Below are positions 7,164 to 17,032 of a stretch of DNA of 64,000 nt, piece after piece. The notes beneath the pieces were generated by a model. It had not been told where the DNA came from, ran no database searches, and saw only the letters and a program-made list of their open reading frames with translations. The DNA comes from Flammeovirgaceae bacterium UBA1842 (GTDB taxonomy: Bacteria > Bacteroidota > Bacteroidia > Cytophagales > Cyclobacteriaceae), in contig DDIU01000015.1 in assembly GCA_002338655.1 (NCBI GenBank), forward strand, positions 1 through 64,000. Direction: 5' to 3'. How positions within the stretch are numbered: the stretch's first letter is position 1; each line of letters begins with the position of its first letter. Position numbers and translations under genes: made by a program.

Positions 7164-9692
7164 TTATTCCTTTTCTTCTGAAATTTCAGAATTATCTTTA
7201 GAATCTGTTCCCTCATTATCAAGAGGTTCTTCTTCTTCAATTACGTCAATATGCTCAATCTTCTCAACTGATGAAATTTCATCATTTTCATTAAGCCTTA
7301 TTAATCGAACCCCCTGAGTGGCCCTTCCCATTACACGTAAGTCCTCAACGGCCATTCTAATAGTGATCCCAGATTTATTAATAATCATCAAATCATCAGA
7401 ATCTATTACTTCTTTGATGGCAACAAGCTTGCCAGTTTTTTCTGTTATATTAATTGTTTTAACACCTTTTCCACCCCTTTTAGTGATTCGGTAATCGTCA
7501 ATATTCGATCTTTTACCATACCCTTTCTCAGAAACAACCAAAAGATTGGAATCTTCTCTGTGAATACACACCATGCCAACAACTTTGTCATCCTTGCCTT
7601 CAAGTCTAACGCCCCTTACACCAGATGCAGTACGGCCCATGGCCCTAACATCAGATTCATGGAAGTGGATTGCTTTGCCACTTGTTTTGGCTATTACAAT
7701 ATGGTTATCCCCATTGGTAAGGCTTACATTTAATAATCTATCACCGTCTTTTACAGTAATTGCGTTGATTCCATTCTGTCGTGGACGAGAGTATGCTTCA
7801 AGGCTCGTCTTTTTAATGGTACCATTTTCAGTACACATCATCACAAAATTGTTGTTAATGTAATCTTCGTCCTCTAAGTTCTCTACATTGATCACTGCCC
7901 TAACTACATCACCAGGTTCAATATTGATAAGATTTTGAATGGCACGACCTTTTGAGGTTTTCATTCCTTCAGGAATACCATATACTTTTTTCCAGAATAC
8001 TTTACCAAATTCAGTAAAGATCAATAAGTAATTATGGGCTTTGGCAACAAATAAATGTTCGGTGAAATCATCATTCTTTGTGGTAACTCCCTTAGAGCCT
8101 ACCCCACCCCTACTTTGGGTCCTATATTCAGTAAGTGGTGAGCGTTTGATATAGCCTTCATGAGATATGGTAATAACCATTTCATCATTAGGGATCATGT
8201 CCTCATAGGTCATATCATCTGCACTATGAACAATTTCGGTTCTTCTCTCATCACCATAGCGCTCCTTAATCTCCCCAAGCTCATCCTTGATAATACCCAT
8301 TCTGACATCCTCATTCTCAAGTATCTCTTTCAAACGGGTAATCAGCTCCATTACTTCATCGTATTCTTTTTGTATTTTATCCCTTTCAAGTCCAGTAAGT
8401 CTCTGGAGCCTCATTTCCAGTATGGCCTTTGCTTGAATCTCTGATAGTTCAAATCGCTTGATCAGCTCTTCTTTTGCAGAATCAGGATCTTTAGACTTTC
8501 TAATTAAATTGATAACCTCATCAAGATTGTCAAGTGCAATCAGATATCCCAATAATATGTGAGCTCTCTTTTCTGCTTCAGAAAGCTCATACTGGGTTCT
8601 TCTTACTACAACTTCGTGGCGATGCTCTACGAAGCATTCAATCATGTCCTTCAAATTGAGCATCAACGGGCGCCCTTTTACCAAGGCGATATTGTTGACA
8701 CCAAATGAAGATTGTAATTGTGTGTATTTATATAAATGATTGAGAACAATGTTAGGTATGGCATCTTTCTTAATGTCATATACTATTCTCAATCCATCTC
8801 TATCCGATTCATCACGGATATCCGAAATGCCTTCAATTTTCTTTTCATTAACTAAAGCGGCCGTCTTCTCGATCATGTTGGCCTTATTCACCATATAAGG
8901 AATTTCGGTAACGATTATCTGTTCCTTGCCGGTTTTGGTAGTTTCAAATTCAGCTTTAGCACGCATCAATACACGCCCACGACCAGTCTCAAAGGCATCC
9001 TTTACGCCTTGATAACCATATATGATACCACCAGTAGGGAAATCAGGTGCCGTTATGTGTTCCATCAATTCGGCTATGGTAATCTCATTATTGTCTATAT
9101 AAGCAACAATTCCGTTGATAACCTCTGTAAGATTGTGTGGGGGCATATTGGTAGCCATACCCACAGCAATACCTGAGGCACCATTTATCAATAGGTTGGG
9201 AAGTTTTGCAGGCAGTACAGTTGGTTCTTTTAATGATCCATCAAAGTTGGGCTGGAAATCAACCGTTTCTTTGTTGATGTCACCTAACATTTCGTCTGCA
9301 ATTCGCTTCAAGCGGGCTTCTGTATAACGCATCGCTGCCGGTGAGTCACCATCAACGGAACCAAAGTTTCCCTGTCCATCAACCAATGTGTAACGTAACG
9401 ACCACTCTTGCGCCATCCTCACCATAGAGTCATAGACAGCAGTATCACCATGTGGGTGGTACTTACCTAGGACCTCCCCTACTATTCTAGCTGATTTTTT
9501 ATGTGCTTTATTATAACTTACCCCAAGGTCAAGCATTCCATATAAAATCCTTCTGTGTACAGGCTTTAACCCATCACGCACATCAGGCAATGCCCGAGAT
9601 ATAATTACCGACATAGAATAATCTATGTAGGCTGCTCTCATCTCATCTTCGATGTTAATTGGAATGATATTCTCGTTTGCTCCGTCCGCCAT
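7164..9692 (-). CDS. gyrA: DNA gyrase subunit A
   Basis: An 842-residue type II topoisomerase subunit that cuts and rejoins DNA during ATP-driven negative supercoiling with GyrB. The catalytic tyrosine is Tyr123 in AAMRYTEARL. The quinolone-resistance region reads HPHGDTAVYDSM, with Thr84 and Asp88 at the positions of E. coli Ser83 and Asp87. The C-terminal beta-pinwheel carries a GyrA-box-like KRGGKG, which favours gyrase over topoisomerase IV, and ends in a long acidic tail. The ATG at 9692 gives the standard N-terminus. A TAAGTTTG promoter-like motif lies at 9769-9776 on the minus strand, without an obvious -33 element. gyrB is not in the window. Confidence 0.97.
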   Translation of the reverse strand: MADGANENIIPINIEDEMRAAYIDYSMSVIISRALPDVRDGLKPVHRRILYGMLDLGVSYNKAHKKSARIVGEVLGKYHPHGDTAVYDSMVRMAQEWSLRYTLVDGQGNFGSVDGDSPAAMRYTEARLKRIADEMLGDINKETVDFQPNFDGSLKEPTVLPAKLPNLLINGASGIAVGMATNMPPHNLTEVINGIVAYIDNNEITIAELMEHITAPDFPTGGIIYGYQGVKDAFETGRGRVLMRAKAEFETTKTGKEQIIVTEIPYMVNKANMIEKTAALVNEKKIEGISDIRDESDRDGLRIVYDIKKDAIPNIVLNHLYKYTQLQSSFGVNNIALVKGRPLMLNLKDMIECFVEHRHEVVVRRTQYELSEAEKRAHILLGYLIALDNLDEVINLIRKSKDPDSAKEELIKRFELSEIQAKAILEMRLQRLTGLERDKIQKEYDEVMELITRLKEILENEDVRMGIIKDELGEIKERYGDERRTEIVHSADDMTYEDMIPNDEMVITISHEGYIKRSPLTEYRTQSRGGVGSKGVTTKNDDFTEHLFVAKAHNYLLIFTEFGKVFWKKVYGIPEGMKTSKGRAIQNLINIEPGDVVRAVINVENLEDEDYINNNFVMMCTENGTIKKTSLEAYSRPRQNGINAITVKDGDRLLNVSLTNGDNHIVIAKTSGKAIHFHESDVRAMGRTASGVRGVRLEGKDDKVVGMVCIHREDSNLLVVSEKGYGKRSNIDDYRITKRGGKGVKTINITEKTGKLVAIKEVIDSDDLMIINKSGITIRMAVEDLRVMGRATQGVRLIRLNENDEISSVEKIEHIDVIEEEEPLDNEGTDSKDNSEISEEKE

Positions 9693-9887
9693 TTTTTTTA
9701 GTACTCTTAGCTGTTAAAATAAGGGCGAATTTACGCAATTTTTACCAAGGTACACACTGTTAAATCAACAAACTTAGAGGCTTTATTTTTATTAATTTAA
9801 ATGGCTGTATATCAGCTTGTTATAAGGAAATATTTTCAAAAACAAATACCCGAAAAGGCTCTCTGGGGAATTAAAATTTCCACTCAA

Positions 9888-10952
9888 TTAATAAGCGTTC
9901 ATTTTGTTCTTGTTTTTACGTTTATTTCTGAAAAGTTTTGGGAAATTCTCCCCATGGTGAGGATTCTGTTTTTTATAAAATGGATGCATCCTACTGCGGT
10001 ATTTGGCATTGCCATGTTGATGGTTTACTTGAGTGGTACATTCTTTTATAAAACATTTTCTTAATTCGGGTATCCTGTAGGTGATCCCCACGCCCAAATA
10101 GAATGCATTCATTGAAGTCGATACCGAGGAACTGGATTCTGGAAGGTTAATAGTATAATTTTTAATGTCGTACGATGGGCGTATAAATGCAGTAAAATAC
10201 TCTGATAGCTCCCGCTCAATAGTTGCACCTACATTTACAAAAACACCTTTTTGGATCAATGATTTATTAAATTTCTTTGACAACTTAAAAGCCCCAATTT
10301 CGGCATCAACCGCTAATGTATATTCATAGTAACGATACACCTTAGCCCCTAAAATCAAAAAATACTTCTTATAAAAAGTGCTTCCAAAATCGGGTGTAAT
10401 AGAGGCGATGTCCCCGCTAAAATTCTTTGAAGAAAACTTTCCTGGCCTGTGGTATTCAAACATAAAGCCCCCGCCTATTTTGTACTTCTCCATAAATTCA
10501 ACATGAATGGTAGCCATTAGTGGTATGCTTGTTCCAGGTGCACGAAACGTAAGGTCTGAGCTATCCGAACTGATCAGGTAATCACTTGATGTAAAGGCCA
10601 CACTATCAACTTGCTTTGCTGTGTTAAACCAATAATTATATCCTACAGGGATAGCCCCTCCAGAAATGTCCGTGTTCTTATCAAAAAGGACCGTTGTACT
10701 ATCTTGCAGTTGCAAGATGGCATAATCATCTAAGTTTTGTTTGTAAAAGGTACGTCCATAGCCTGTTGAAAACCCAAAGTGTAATTTGGACAACAGAATA
10801 CGCAATGCGCTCACATTCTGGGGCTTGGCATAAAAGTGATCAAGGGGAATGGTGGGTTTATCATCATCCTGCCCATTAACATCTACTGACGCAGCCATTA
10901 ACACCAGCAATAAGGTAATTTGAATATAGTATAATTTGGCTGTGTTTATCAT
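9888..10952 (-). CDS. outer-membrane beta-barrel-like protein, unknown function
   Basis: A 354-residue protein with a signal peptide (through VDVNGQ) and alternating aromatic/hydrophobic strands (LHFGFSTGYGRTF, KIGGGFMFEYH, YFTAFIRPSYDI, AFYLGVGITYRI) typical of a small outer-membrane barrel. After the last predicted strand it has an unusual basic tail of about 65 residues, rich in Lys, His and Asn, with two Cys in the KCFIKECTTQ segment; this would be periplasmic. No catalytic motif is seen. A short opposite-strand ORF overlaps the tail and is taken to be spurious. Confidence 0.75.
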   Translation of the reverse strand: MINTAKLYYIQITLLLVLMAASVDVNGQDDDKPTIPLDHFYAKPQNVSALRILLSKLHFGFSTGYGRTFYKQNLDDYAILQLQDSTTVLFDKNTDISGGAIPVGYNYWFNTAKQVDSVAFTSSDYLISSDSSDLTFRAPGTSIPLMATIHVEFMEKYKIGGGFMFEYHRPGKFSSKNFSGDIASITPDFGSTFYKKYFLILGAKVYRYYEYTLAVDAEIGAFKLSKKFNKSLIQKGVFVNVGATIERELSEYFTAFIRPSYDIKNYTINLPESSSSVSTSMNAFYLGVGITYRIPELRKCFIKECTTQVNHQHGNAKYRSRMHPFYKKQNPHHGENFPKLFRNKRKNKNKMNAY

Positions 10953-11005
10953 TCACTTTTAAACAGGCAAATTTAAGAATTATTATGGATGATGGTTGGT
11001 GAAAG

Positions 11006-11617
11006 CTATTTCACTTCAAAGGTTTTACAAAATGAATTAAAAACAGTGTACTGTGACATTTCCAATTTGTTGCCAATATCTATTATTTTATCATATTCAA
11101 CTTTTGAAATACTGCGTGCCTCAACAATTTCTGCTTCGTCATGAAGAAAAAACGATGTGAGAAACCTGACAAAAGCATATGGTGCCTGTAACAACTCCCT
11201 GGCAAAGCCTATAATTAAATTTGATTCATCAATTTCCCCTGTCTTTTTCAAACTATTTTTGTCAAATGTCTTACTCATGCAAAGCTTTATAACTTCATAA
11301 AAGGGCAGTTCCCAATCAGCATAATTCTTGATAAGAAACTTCATGGCATGGGCCACTGGGTCAACTTTTAAGAAAAATCCACCTTTAGACATCTTTCTAG
11401 CCATTTTATTCAATGCCAGTTCCTCAAATAAGCTAATGGTTCCATTTGAAAGGGCAATGCCCACTGTTGGGGTCATCATTATTAATGACAAAAAATCATG
11501 CTCCGAAATCTCCAGAAAATTGGCTTCTTTTTCTATAAATGCTTTACGAATTGCAGTAACAGAATCAAGTACTTCTGGAATCTCAATCATCGTTGCAATT
11601 TCATTTTCTGAAAACAT
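11006..11617 (-). CDS. hypothetical cytoplasmic protein
   Basis: A 203-residue protein without signal peptide or clear membrane segment, mostly predicted helix. A TPTVGIALSNGTISLFEELALN segment near residue 50 and FVRFLTSFFLHDEAEIVEA near 155 are the most hydrophobic parts. I recognise no family. It lies downstream of the exported helical protein gene, from which it is separated by a terminator, and has its own start at 11617. Orientation and length make it a credible gene. Confidence 0.6.
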   Translation of the reverse strand: MFSENEIATMIEIPEVLDSVTAIRKAFIEKEANFLEISEHDFLSLIMMTPTVGIALSNGTISLFEELALNKMARKMSKGGFFLKVDPVAHAMKFLIKNYADWELPFYEVIKLCMSKTFDKNSLKKTGEIDESNLIIGFARELLQAPYAFVRFLTSFFLHDEAEIVEARSISKVEYDKIIDIGNKLEMSQYTVFNSFCKTFEVK

Positions 11618-11679
11618 AGACTATAGATTTTAGTGTGAGATGGATTTTTTTTGACTAAATATAGTAATTATTTTATATA

Positions 11680-11716
11680 AAAAAGGCCTGCTTTGAATTC
11701 AAAAGCAGGCCTTTTT
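11680..11716 (-). terminator. strong bidirectional terminator
   Basis: Perfect 15-bp arms (AAAAAGGCCTGCTTT and its complement) around a 7-base loop containing GAATTC, ending in a T-run. It lies 18 bp past the stop codon of the gene at 11735 and insulates it from the gene at 11006. Confidence 0.92.
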
Positions 11717-11734
11717 GTAATTTATATAATGGAT

Positions 11735-12229
11735 TTAATTCGTGCCGTCTGTATTTTTTGCCATTGAATCATCGTCTTTCATTTTTTTCACTATCGCTTC
11801 GTATCGTGCTTTAACGCTTTCGTCTGACTTCAAAGCAGCCTTAATTTTCTTGTAAACCCTACCACCGTCACCTAAATAGTTTATTGCAAGATCCTGAAAA
11901 GTTGATTGGATTTCAGAAGTAACCTCATCTCCTTTATCCTTTACACTTTTCACAAAAGTAATTTCAGCTTCTGTAGCTTCAGAAGAAGCCAGTTTTTCTG
12001 CATCATCTATTATTTTAGACAATTCGTTGTATCTGGCACCTGTCATGTCCTCGTTGGATTCCACCATTTCTGAAATAGTTGTCTTTGCATTTTCTTTCAT
12101 TACATCGATTGAATCCATCACTACCGCATAGCGCATTAGTTCGTCATCACTAATTTCAACTTCCTGTGCATTTGCCACTCCGGCCAACGCCACCATCATT
12201 ACTAAAAAGGCCATTTTCATTCTTAACAT
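11735..12229 (-). CDS. exported helical protein (possibly DUF4168-like)
   Basis: A 164-residue protein with a signal peptide (through GVANAQ), then a highly charged, helical mature part beginning EVEISDDELMRYA. The opening resembles the DUF4168 pattern (a D/E-E-L helix after the cleavage site), but the match is by eye. No Cys, metal-binding or catalytic pattern is seen. It is followed by a strong terminator. A second possible start at Met4 would not change the mature protein. Confidence 0.65.
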   Translation of the reverse strand: MLRMKMAFLVMMVALAGVANAQEVEISDDELMRYAVVMDSIDVMKENAKTTISEMVESNEDMTGARYNELSKIIDDAEKLASSEATEAEITFVKSVKDKGDEVTSEIQSTFQDLAINYLGDGGRVYKKIKAALKSDESVKARYEAIVKKMKDDDSMAKNTDGTN

Positions 12230-12355
12230 GTAATTATATTTTTAATTATTAAATCAGTTTACAAAATTTAAAACCCCGAATTAAAGACTATTGCTACTAT
12301 TTAGCAAGAAATTAGGGTATAAAGTGTTGATTAACTTATACTTCGTATTGAAAAT

Positions 12356-14725
12356 TTATATTTTCAGTGCCACTCTCACATTCAAAAATCTTGCTGACAA
12401 GGAGTTGGGTACTGCGTATTGGTTATTGTTGACATCCGAAATCCACGTATATGAGATTGCATTTTTCGTACCTAACAGGTTCAAAATTTCAGCGCTTATG
12501 ATCAACTTGCGCTGACCAGCATATTTTTCCTTGTTGAGGAATATAATTCTGGAAAATCCAACATCAACCCGCTTATAAGCCCGCCCATTAAATTTATTTC
12601 TACTTCGAGGGTTTCCAGGTGGGCCAAAAGGCAGTCCACTGCCATAAAGAAAATTAAGATGTACCCTTACATTTGGATTATTTGGCAAATGATCCTGAAA
12701 AAATATGCCCAGATTTACTCTTTGATCGGAGGGCCTTCTGATATAACCAATCCCATCTCCATCAACATCTTCGCGAACATTCAATATCCCCAAACTAAAC
12801 CACGACTCAGCCCCTTCTACAAACTCACCACTAATGCGCATATCGAAGCCTGCTGCAAAGGCCTTGGCATCGTTATTGGCATAGTATCTGACCTTTACAT
12901 TATCAACCTCGTACGGCACTACATTACTCATTCGTTTATAATATAGCTCTCCAGTTACCAAAAATGGCCGCCCCCACCAGGTTACATTATATTCTGCTCC
13001 CCCAATAAAGTGTAAAGCCCGTTGCGCTTTAAGGTCTTCATTCACGTTGCCATTAAAGTCCCGTAACTCCCTAAAAAATGGTGGCTGCTGATATAGACCA
13101 ATTGCACCCGTTAGGGTAAGTTTTCTACTGCCTTTTGGTTTAATTGCCACCTGCCATCTTGGACTTGTAAGCAATTGCCTATTAAGGCTCCAATAATTAA
13201 ATCTTACCCCGGCTGTGGAAACAACATTTTTTGACAATGGAACTGCCACTTGTATGTAACCAGTAAATTGATCAGAAGACAAGGTGTTATTAGCCTGTAC
13301 AGCGTCAATCCTGGTGACATAATCTGCAGAATCGGTGAAACTATACTCCTGCAATTGATCCTCTATTAATTGGTGGCTATAGCCGAGGCCAAACTCAACT
13401 GTACTTTCACCTACCAGTACTATATGTTGATTTTCTACATTAAGGATTTCGGCTTTAAGGTTGTTTCTGCCATATTCATAATTGGTACCAATCCCCTTTG
13501 TCGAAGCACAATTATTAAAGTTGCTAGATGAGAGGTTCTTATCCACATCGCATAACTTGTACCCACCCTCCAAATCGGTATACTCACGTTCCAGGGCATA
13601 TACTCCTGAGACTAGAACATGTGAACGCCAGAGGTTACTGAAACGGTGCGATAATTTTAATCCCCCTTGATAGGTGTCATACTCCAATAATTCCTTGCCA
13701 TCAAAGGCCACAGAAAGCCTTAATGATTCGTTGAAATTGCCAAATTCGGTCTCCCTATTCTCAGGTTCCACCAAATAACGATTTCGTGCATAGGAAGTCA
13801 GTAGGCCTAATGTTGTTCTTTCAATATTTTTCGGTTTACCAAGATTAATGTTTACAAACGATTGGTAATCCGTAAATTTTGGTAGGTATTGTCCCTTGGT
13901 CTCTAATGAATTAAGTAAGTATTTTGATGATTTATGTCTCGCTCCAACAGAATAACTGACTCTTTCTTTCTTTGATATACCTCCCAAATGGATAGAACCA
14001 CCAAGTAGGCTTAAGTTGGCTGAGGCATTGAATGATGTGGGCTTTGAATAAGTGACATTGAGCACAGAAGAAAGCTTATCACCATATTTTGGCTGCCATC
14101 CGCCCGCTGAGAATTTTACATTCTCTACCATGTCTGTATTAACAAAGCTAAGTCCCTCCTGCTGTCCACTGGTAGCCAAAAATGGCCTATAAATAGGTAT
14201 GCCATTTACATATACAAGATTTTCATCAAAGTTACCCCCCCTTACCGAATAGGTAGAAGAAAGTTCATTGTTACTGACCACGCCAGGTAGGGTTGACAAT
14301 ACCTTATTAAAATCCTGAAATGGTGAGGGTAAATCTTCTATTGATTTTGGGCTTAACTTGGTAATGCTTGGCCCTTGTGTTTTCTCTCTATCTCCTTTTA
14401 TACTCACCACATCCAACATCTCCGTATTTTCTTCAAGCTGAATGGCAATCGGCTTACTAATATTATTCTGAGTTACCCAATAGCTCTTTTCAAAATAAGT
14501 AACATGGGAAAATACCAGCCTTATTGAATCTTTCTTTTCAACAGATATTTTAAAATACCCGCTGTCATTGGTTGTAGTGCCAATATTTTTGCCAGCAATG
14601 ACAACATTAACCTCGGAAATAGGTGTTCCCAAAATGGTAGTAACCTCTCCTGTCAATACGATCTTCTGGCTATAAGACCAGGAGAATATAAAGCACAAAA
14701 TATAAGCAAGGGGATATTTCTTCAT
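12356..14725 (-). CDS. TonB-dependent outer-membrane receptor with carboxypeptidase-regulatory-like N-domain
   Basis: A 789-residue receptor: signal peptide (through YSQK), a CarboxypepD_reg-like beta-sandwich (about 20-110, LTGEVTTILGTPISEVNV), a TonB plug (FNKVLSTLPGVVS, YSVRGGNFDENLVYVNG), then a large beta-barrel to the C-terminus. There is no SusD partner next to it, so the substrate is open; a siderophore, peptide or small nutrient are equally possible. The first ATG is at 14725. It is the last gene of a minus-strand run (lipoprotein, subtilase, rpe, receptor), starting 19 bp after rpe. Confidence 0.93.
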   Translation of the reverse strand: MKKYPLAYILCFIFSWSYSQKIVLTGEVTTILGTPISEVNVVIAGKNIGTTTNDSGYFKISVEKKDSIRLVFSHVTYFEKSYWVTQNNISKPIAIQLEENTEMLDVVSIKGDREKTQGPSITKLSPKSIEDLPSPFQDFNKVLSTLPGVVSNNELSSTYSVRGGNFDENLVYVNGIPIYRPFLATSGQQEGLSFVNTDMVENVKFSAGGWQPKYGDKLSSVLNVTYSKPTSFNASANLSLLGGSIHLGGISKKERVSYSVGARHKSSKYLLNSLETKGQYLPKFTDYQSFVNINLGKPKNIERTTLGLLTSYARNRYLVEPENRETEFGNFNESLRLSVAFDGKELLEYDTYQGGLKLSHRFSNLWRSHVLVSGVYALEREYTDLEGGYKLCDVDKNLSSSNFNNCASTKGIGTNYEYGRNNLKAEILNVENQHIVLVGESTVEFGLGYSHQLIEDQLQEYSFTDSADYVTRIDAVQANNTLSSDQFTGYIQVAVPLSKNVVSTAGVRFNYWSLNRQLLTSPRWQVAIKPKGSRKLTLTGAIGLYQQPPFFRELRDFNGNVNEDLKAQRALHFIGGAEYNVTWWGRPFLVTGELYYKRMSNVVPYEVDNVKVRYYANNDAKAFAAGFDMRISGEFVEGAESWFSLGILNVREDVDGDGIGYIRRPSDQRVNLGIFFQDHLPNNPNVRVHLNFLYGSGLPFGPPGNPRSRNKFNGRAYKRVDVGFSRIIFLNKEKYAGQRKLIISAEILNLLGTKNAISYTWISDVNNNQYAVPNSLSARFLNVRVALKI

Positions 14726-14744
14726 CAAAAGTAGTTACTGCTTA

Positions 14745-15398
14745 TCAAACGCCCTTAAGCTTTGAAATAGTATGTATAGGATCTTCAGAAGAGAATACAA
14801 AGCTACCGGCTACCAACACATCCGCCCCTGCGGCTATTAATTTAGGCGCATTATCCTGATTTACACCGCCATCAATTTCTATTAATGTTGTTGCATTGGC
14901 ATCAGTGATGATCTCCTTTAATTGCCGTACTTTTTTGTAGGTATTTTCAATGAATACTTGTCCACCGAAACCTGGGTTTACTGACATCAAACACACTAAA
15001 TCGATATCACCGATACAGTCTTCAAGTAACTGGACATTTGTATGGGGATTAATAGCAACTCCAGCCTTACATCCTAAGGCCTTTAATTGCTGTAGGTTTC
15101 TATGTAAATGGTTACAGGCCTCATAATGAACCGAAATGATTTCCGCACCCGCTTTCACAAAAGCTTCGACATAATTTTCAGGTTTTTCAATCATTAAATG
15201 AACGTCAAGCGGCTTTTTTGCATGTTTATGAATGGCCTTGGTTACGGGAATACCAAATGAAATATTGGGAACAAAAACACCATCCATAATATCGACATGA
15301 ATCCAGTCGGCCTCACTGGCATTGAGCATTTCTACTTCTCGTTGAATGTTGGCAAAATCAGCTGCCAGTATAGATGGGGCGATAATAGGATTTGTCAT
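14745..15398 (-). CDS. rpe: ribulose-phosphate 3-epimerase
   Basis: A 217-residue TIM-barrel enzyme interconverting ribulose 5-phosphate and xylulose 5-phosphate in the pentose phosphate pathway. Metal and catalytic segments are visible: APSILAADFAN at the N-terminus, DWIHVDIMDG, PLDVHLMIEKP, MSVNPGFGGQ and EIDGGVN, holding the expected His and Asp ligands. Length is standard. It sits between the subtilase and TonB receptor genes with short gaps (26 and 19 bp), so it is probably co-transcribed with them even though its role is in central metabolism. Confidence 0.96.
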   Translation of the reverse strand: MTNPIIAPSILAADFANIQREVEMLNASEADWIHVDIMDGVFVPNISFGIPVTKAIHKHAKKPLDVHLMIEKPENYVEAFVKAGAEIISVHYEACNHLHRNLQQLKALGCKAGVAINPHTNVQLLEDCIGDIDLVCLMSVNPGFGGQVFIENTYKKVRQLKEIITDANATTLIEIDGGVNQDNAPKLIAAGADVLVAGSFVFSSEDPIHTISKLKGV

Positions 15399-15424
15399 GG
15401 CCTCAAAGATAGAAAATTAATGCT

Positions 15425-17032
15425 TTAGTATTTAACCATTCTTTGGATCAGATTTTGCCTTTTTGCTCCGTTCAATTGGAGAATATATATGCCTGATGGA
15501 AAATGACGGGTATCAACCGTCAACTCATCGTTAATCATATTCTCAAATGACTGCTTCAATATCGTTTTGCCATTGGCATCGATTAAATCAACCTGAATGA
15601 ATTGGCTACCTGCCATACCAGATAGGGAAATATAATCGCTAAAGGGGTTGGGAAACGGTTTGATTGATTTTGATGTTTCATCAACCGATGTGATATATTT
15701 ACCATAATTCGGAATTCCATAACCATAATTGTTATCAGGATTTTCAGATCTATTCCCTAATGAAAGCATTAAATCAAACAGCTCCTTATTTGACAAAGTA
15801 GGCTGTGATTGCCAAAGTAAAGCTGCTAATCCTGCAATTTGAGGGGATGAAAATGAAGTGCCGTTAGAAGAATGGATAACGTCCCCATTTTGATTTAGCA
15901 GTGCCGGTGAAACACCTAATGCCATTAATTCAGGCTTAATCCTACCGTCTGAAGTAGGGCCAATAGAGCTAAAGTTTGCCCTCAGGTTTGATTGATCAGT
16001 TGCGCCTACGCTCAATACATTTTTACCATCAGCCGGTGCAGTTAAATAGGGCCAAGTATCGCTTTTGCCGTTATTACCAACGCTTGTCACTACCAATATG
16101 CCTTTAGAAAAGGCCAATTCAGCTGCTTGGGTAATTATGGTGGTTACACCATCCATTTGTTCATAGGTGTAATTCATTGATGGATCACTAAAAGTATTGT
16201 ACCCAAGGGAAGTATTTATTATGTCAACTCCAGCACTGTCCGCCATTTCAGCAGCGAAAAGAAAGTTGTATTCTTCTATTCGGTATTCTGTAGGGACGTC
16301 CTCTGTTACAAAAAGCATGAAATCAGCTTCAGTAGCGATACCTTCATATTGGTTCTGGATTTGACCCGCCACAGTGCCAAATACCTGGGTACCGTGCACA
16401 TCATATTGATAAACATTGGTATCGTTTTCCACCAGATTATATTTCATTAGCAATTTATCGTTAGCAAATAAATGCAGAAAGGCCGCTGCTGTATTTACCC
16501 CTTTGTATCCTGCATCCATAAAGGCAATACTTACCCCCTGCCCTTGGTAGCCATCAGCGTGTAACAGGTCAACGCCAAGTAAATTATTCTGAAAAGCAGT
16601 TTCCAACTCTTCTGTTCTATTGTTTTTCGATACTTTTCCATCGTTATCTGAGCTAGATCTTGATTTTAATCTTGAATTCGGAGCTACTAATTCAACATTA
16701 CTTACAAATGATAATCCTTGAATAGCTGTTAATTCAGTATTATCCGCTTCTATCAAAACTGCATTTAGCCACTTACTCCTAAAAAATACCTTAGCTCCAG
16801 TAGCTTTAACTGCTGCCAAATAATCAGGATTGACGGGTAAGTCTTCAACAACTACAGGAATACTCTGATTTATTCGCCTAGATATGGACTTGGTGGATAG
16901 AAATTCCTCTGGTTGGTTCACATTATAAGGAGAATTCTCTTTATCGGTAAAATGAACAACATAACGATTCTGTGCCATTGCAGTAACGGCCACTAGTAAG
17001 AATACGCCTGTTATCCAATGTTTAGTTTTCAC
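15425..17032 (-). CDS. secreted S8 subtilisin-like peptidase with type IX secretion C-terminal domain
   Basis: About 535 residues from a GTG start at 17032 (a TTG at 17041 is an alternative). After the signal peptide comes a propeptide-like region, then the subtilase domain with triad Asp173 (IAFMDAGYKG), His213 (YDVHGTQ) and Ser393 (NGTSFSSP), and the oxyanion Asn in VGNNGK. The last 75 residues start with PFPNPF and end with an LIQRMVKY strand, the type A sorting signal of the Bacteroidota type IX system. The protein is expected at the cell surface or in the medium. It overlaps the lipoprotein gene upstream, suggesting translational coupling. Confidence 0.92.
   Translation of the reverse strand: MKTKHWITGVFLLVAVTAMAQNRYVVHFTDKENSPYNVNQPEEFLSTKSISRRINQSIPVVVEDLPVNPDYLAAVKATGAKVFFRSKWLNAVLIEADNTELTAIQGLSFVSNVELVAPNSRLKSRSSSDNDGKVSKNNRTEELETAFQNNLLGVDLLHADGYQGQGVSIAFMDAGYKGVNTAAAFLHLFANDKLLMKYNLVENDTNVYQYDVHGTQVFGTVAGQIQNQYEGIATEADFMLFVTEDVPTEYRIEEYNFLFAAEMADSAGVDIINTSLGYNTFSDPSMNYTYEQMDGVTTIITQAAELAFSKGILVVTSVGNNGKSDTWPYLTAPADGKNVLSVGATDQSNLRANFSSIGPTSDGRIKPELMALGVSPALLNQNGDVIHSSNGTSFSSPQIAGLAALLWQSQPTLSNKELFDLMLSLGNRSENPDNNYGYGIPNYGKYITSVDETSKSIKPFPNPFSDYISLSGMAGSQFIQVDLIDANGKTILKQSFENMINDELTVDTRHFPSGIYILQLNGAKRQNLIQRMVKY

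Noticed and set aside
9801..10064. 87-codon plus-strand ORF with hydrophobic residues
   Set aside because: It is antisense to the C-terminal region of the barrel protein, and its apparent membrane segments mirror the opposite strand's composition.
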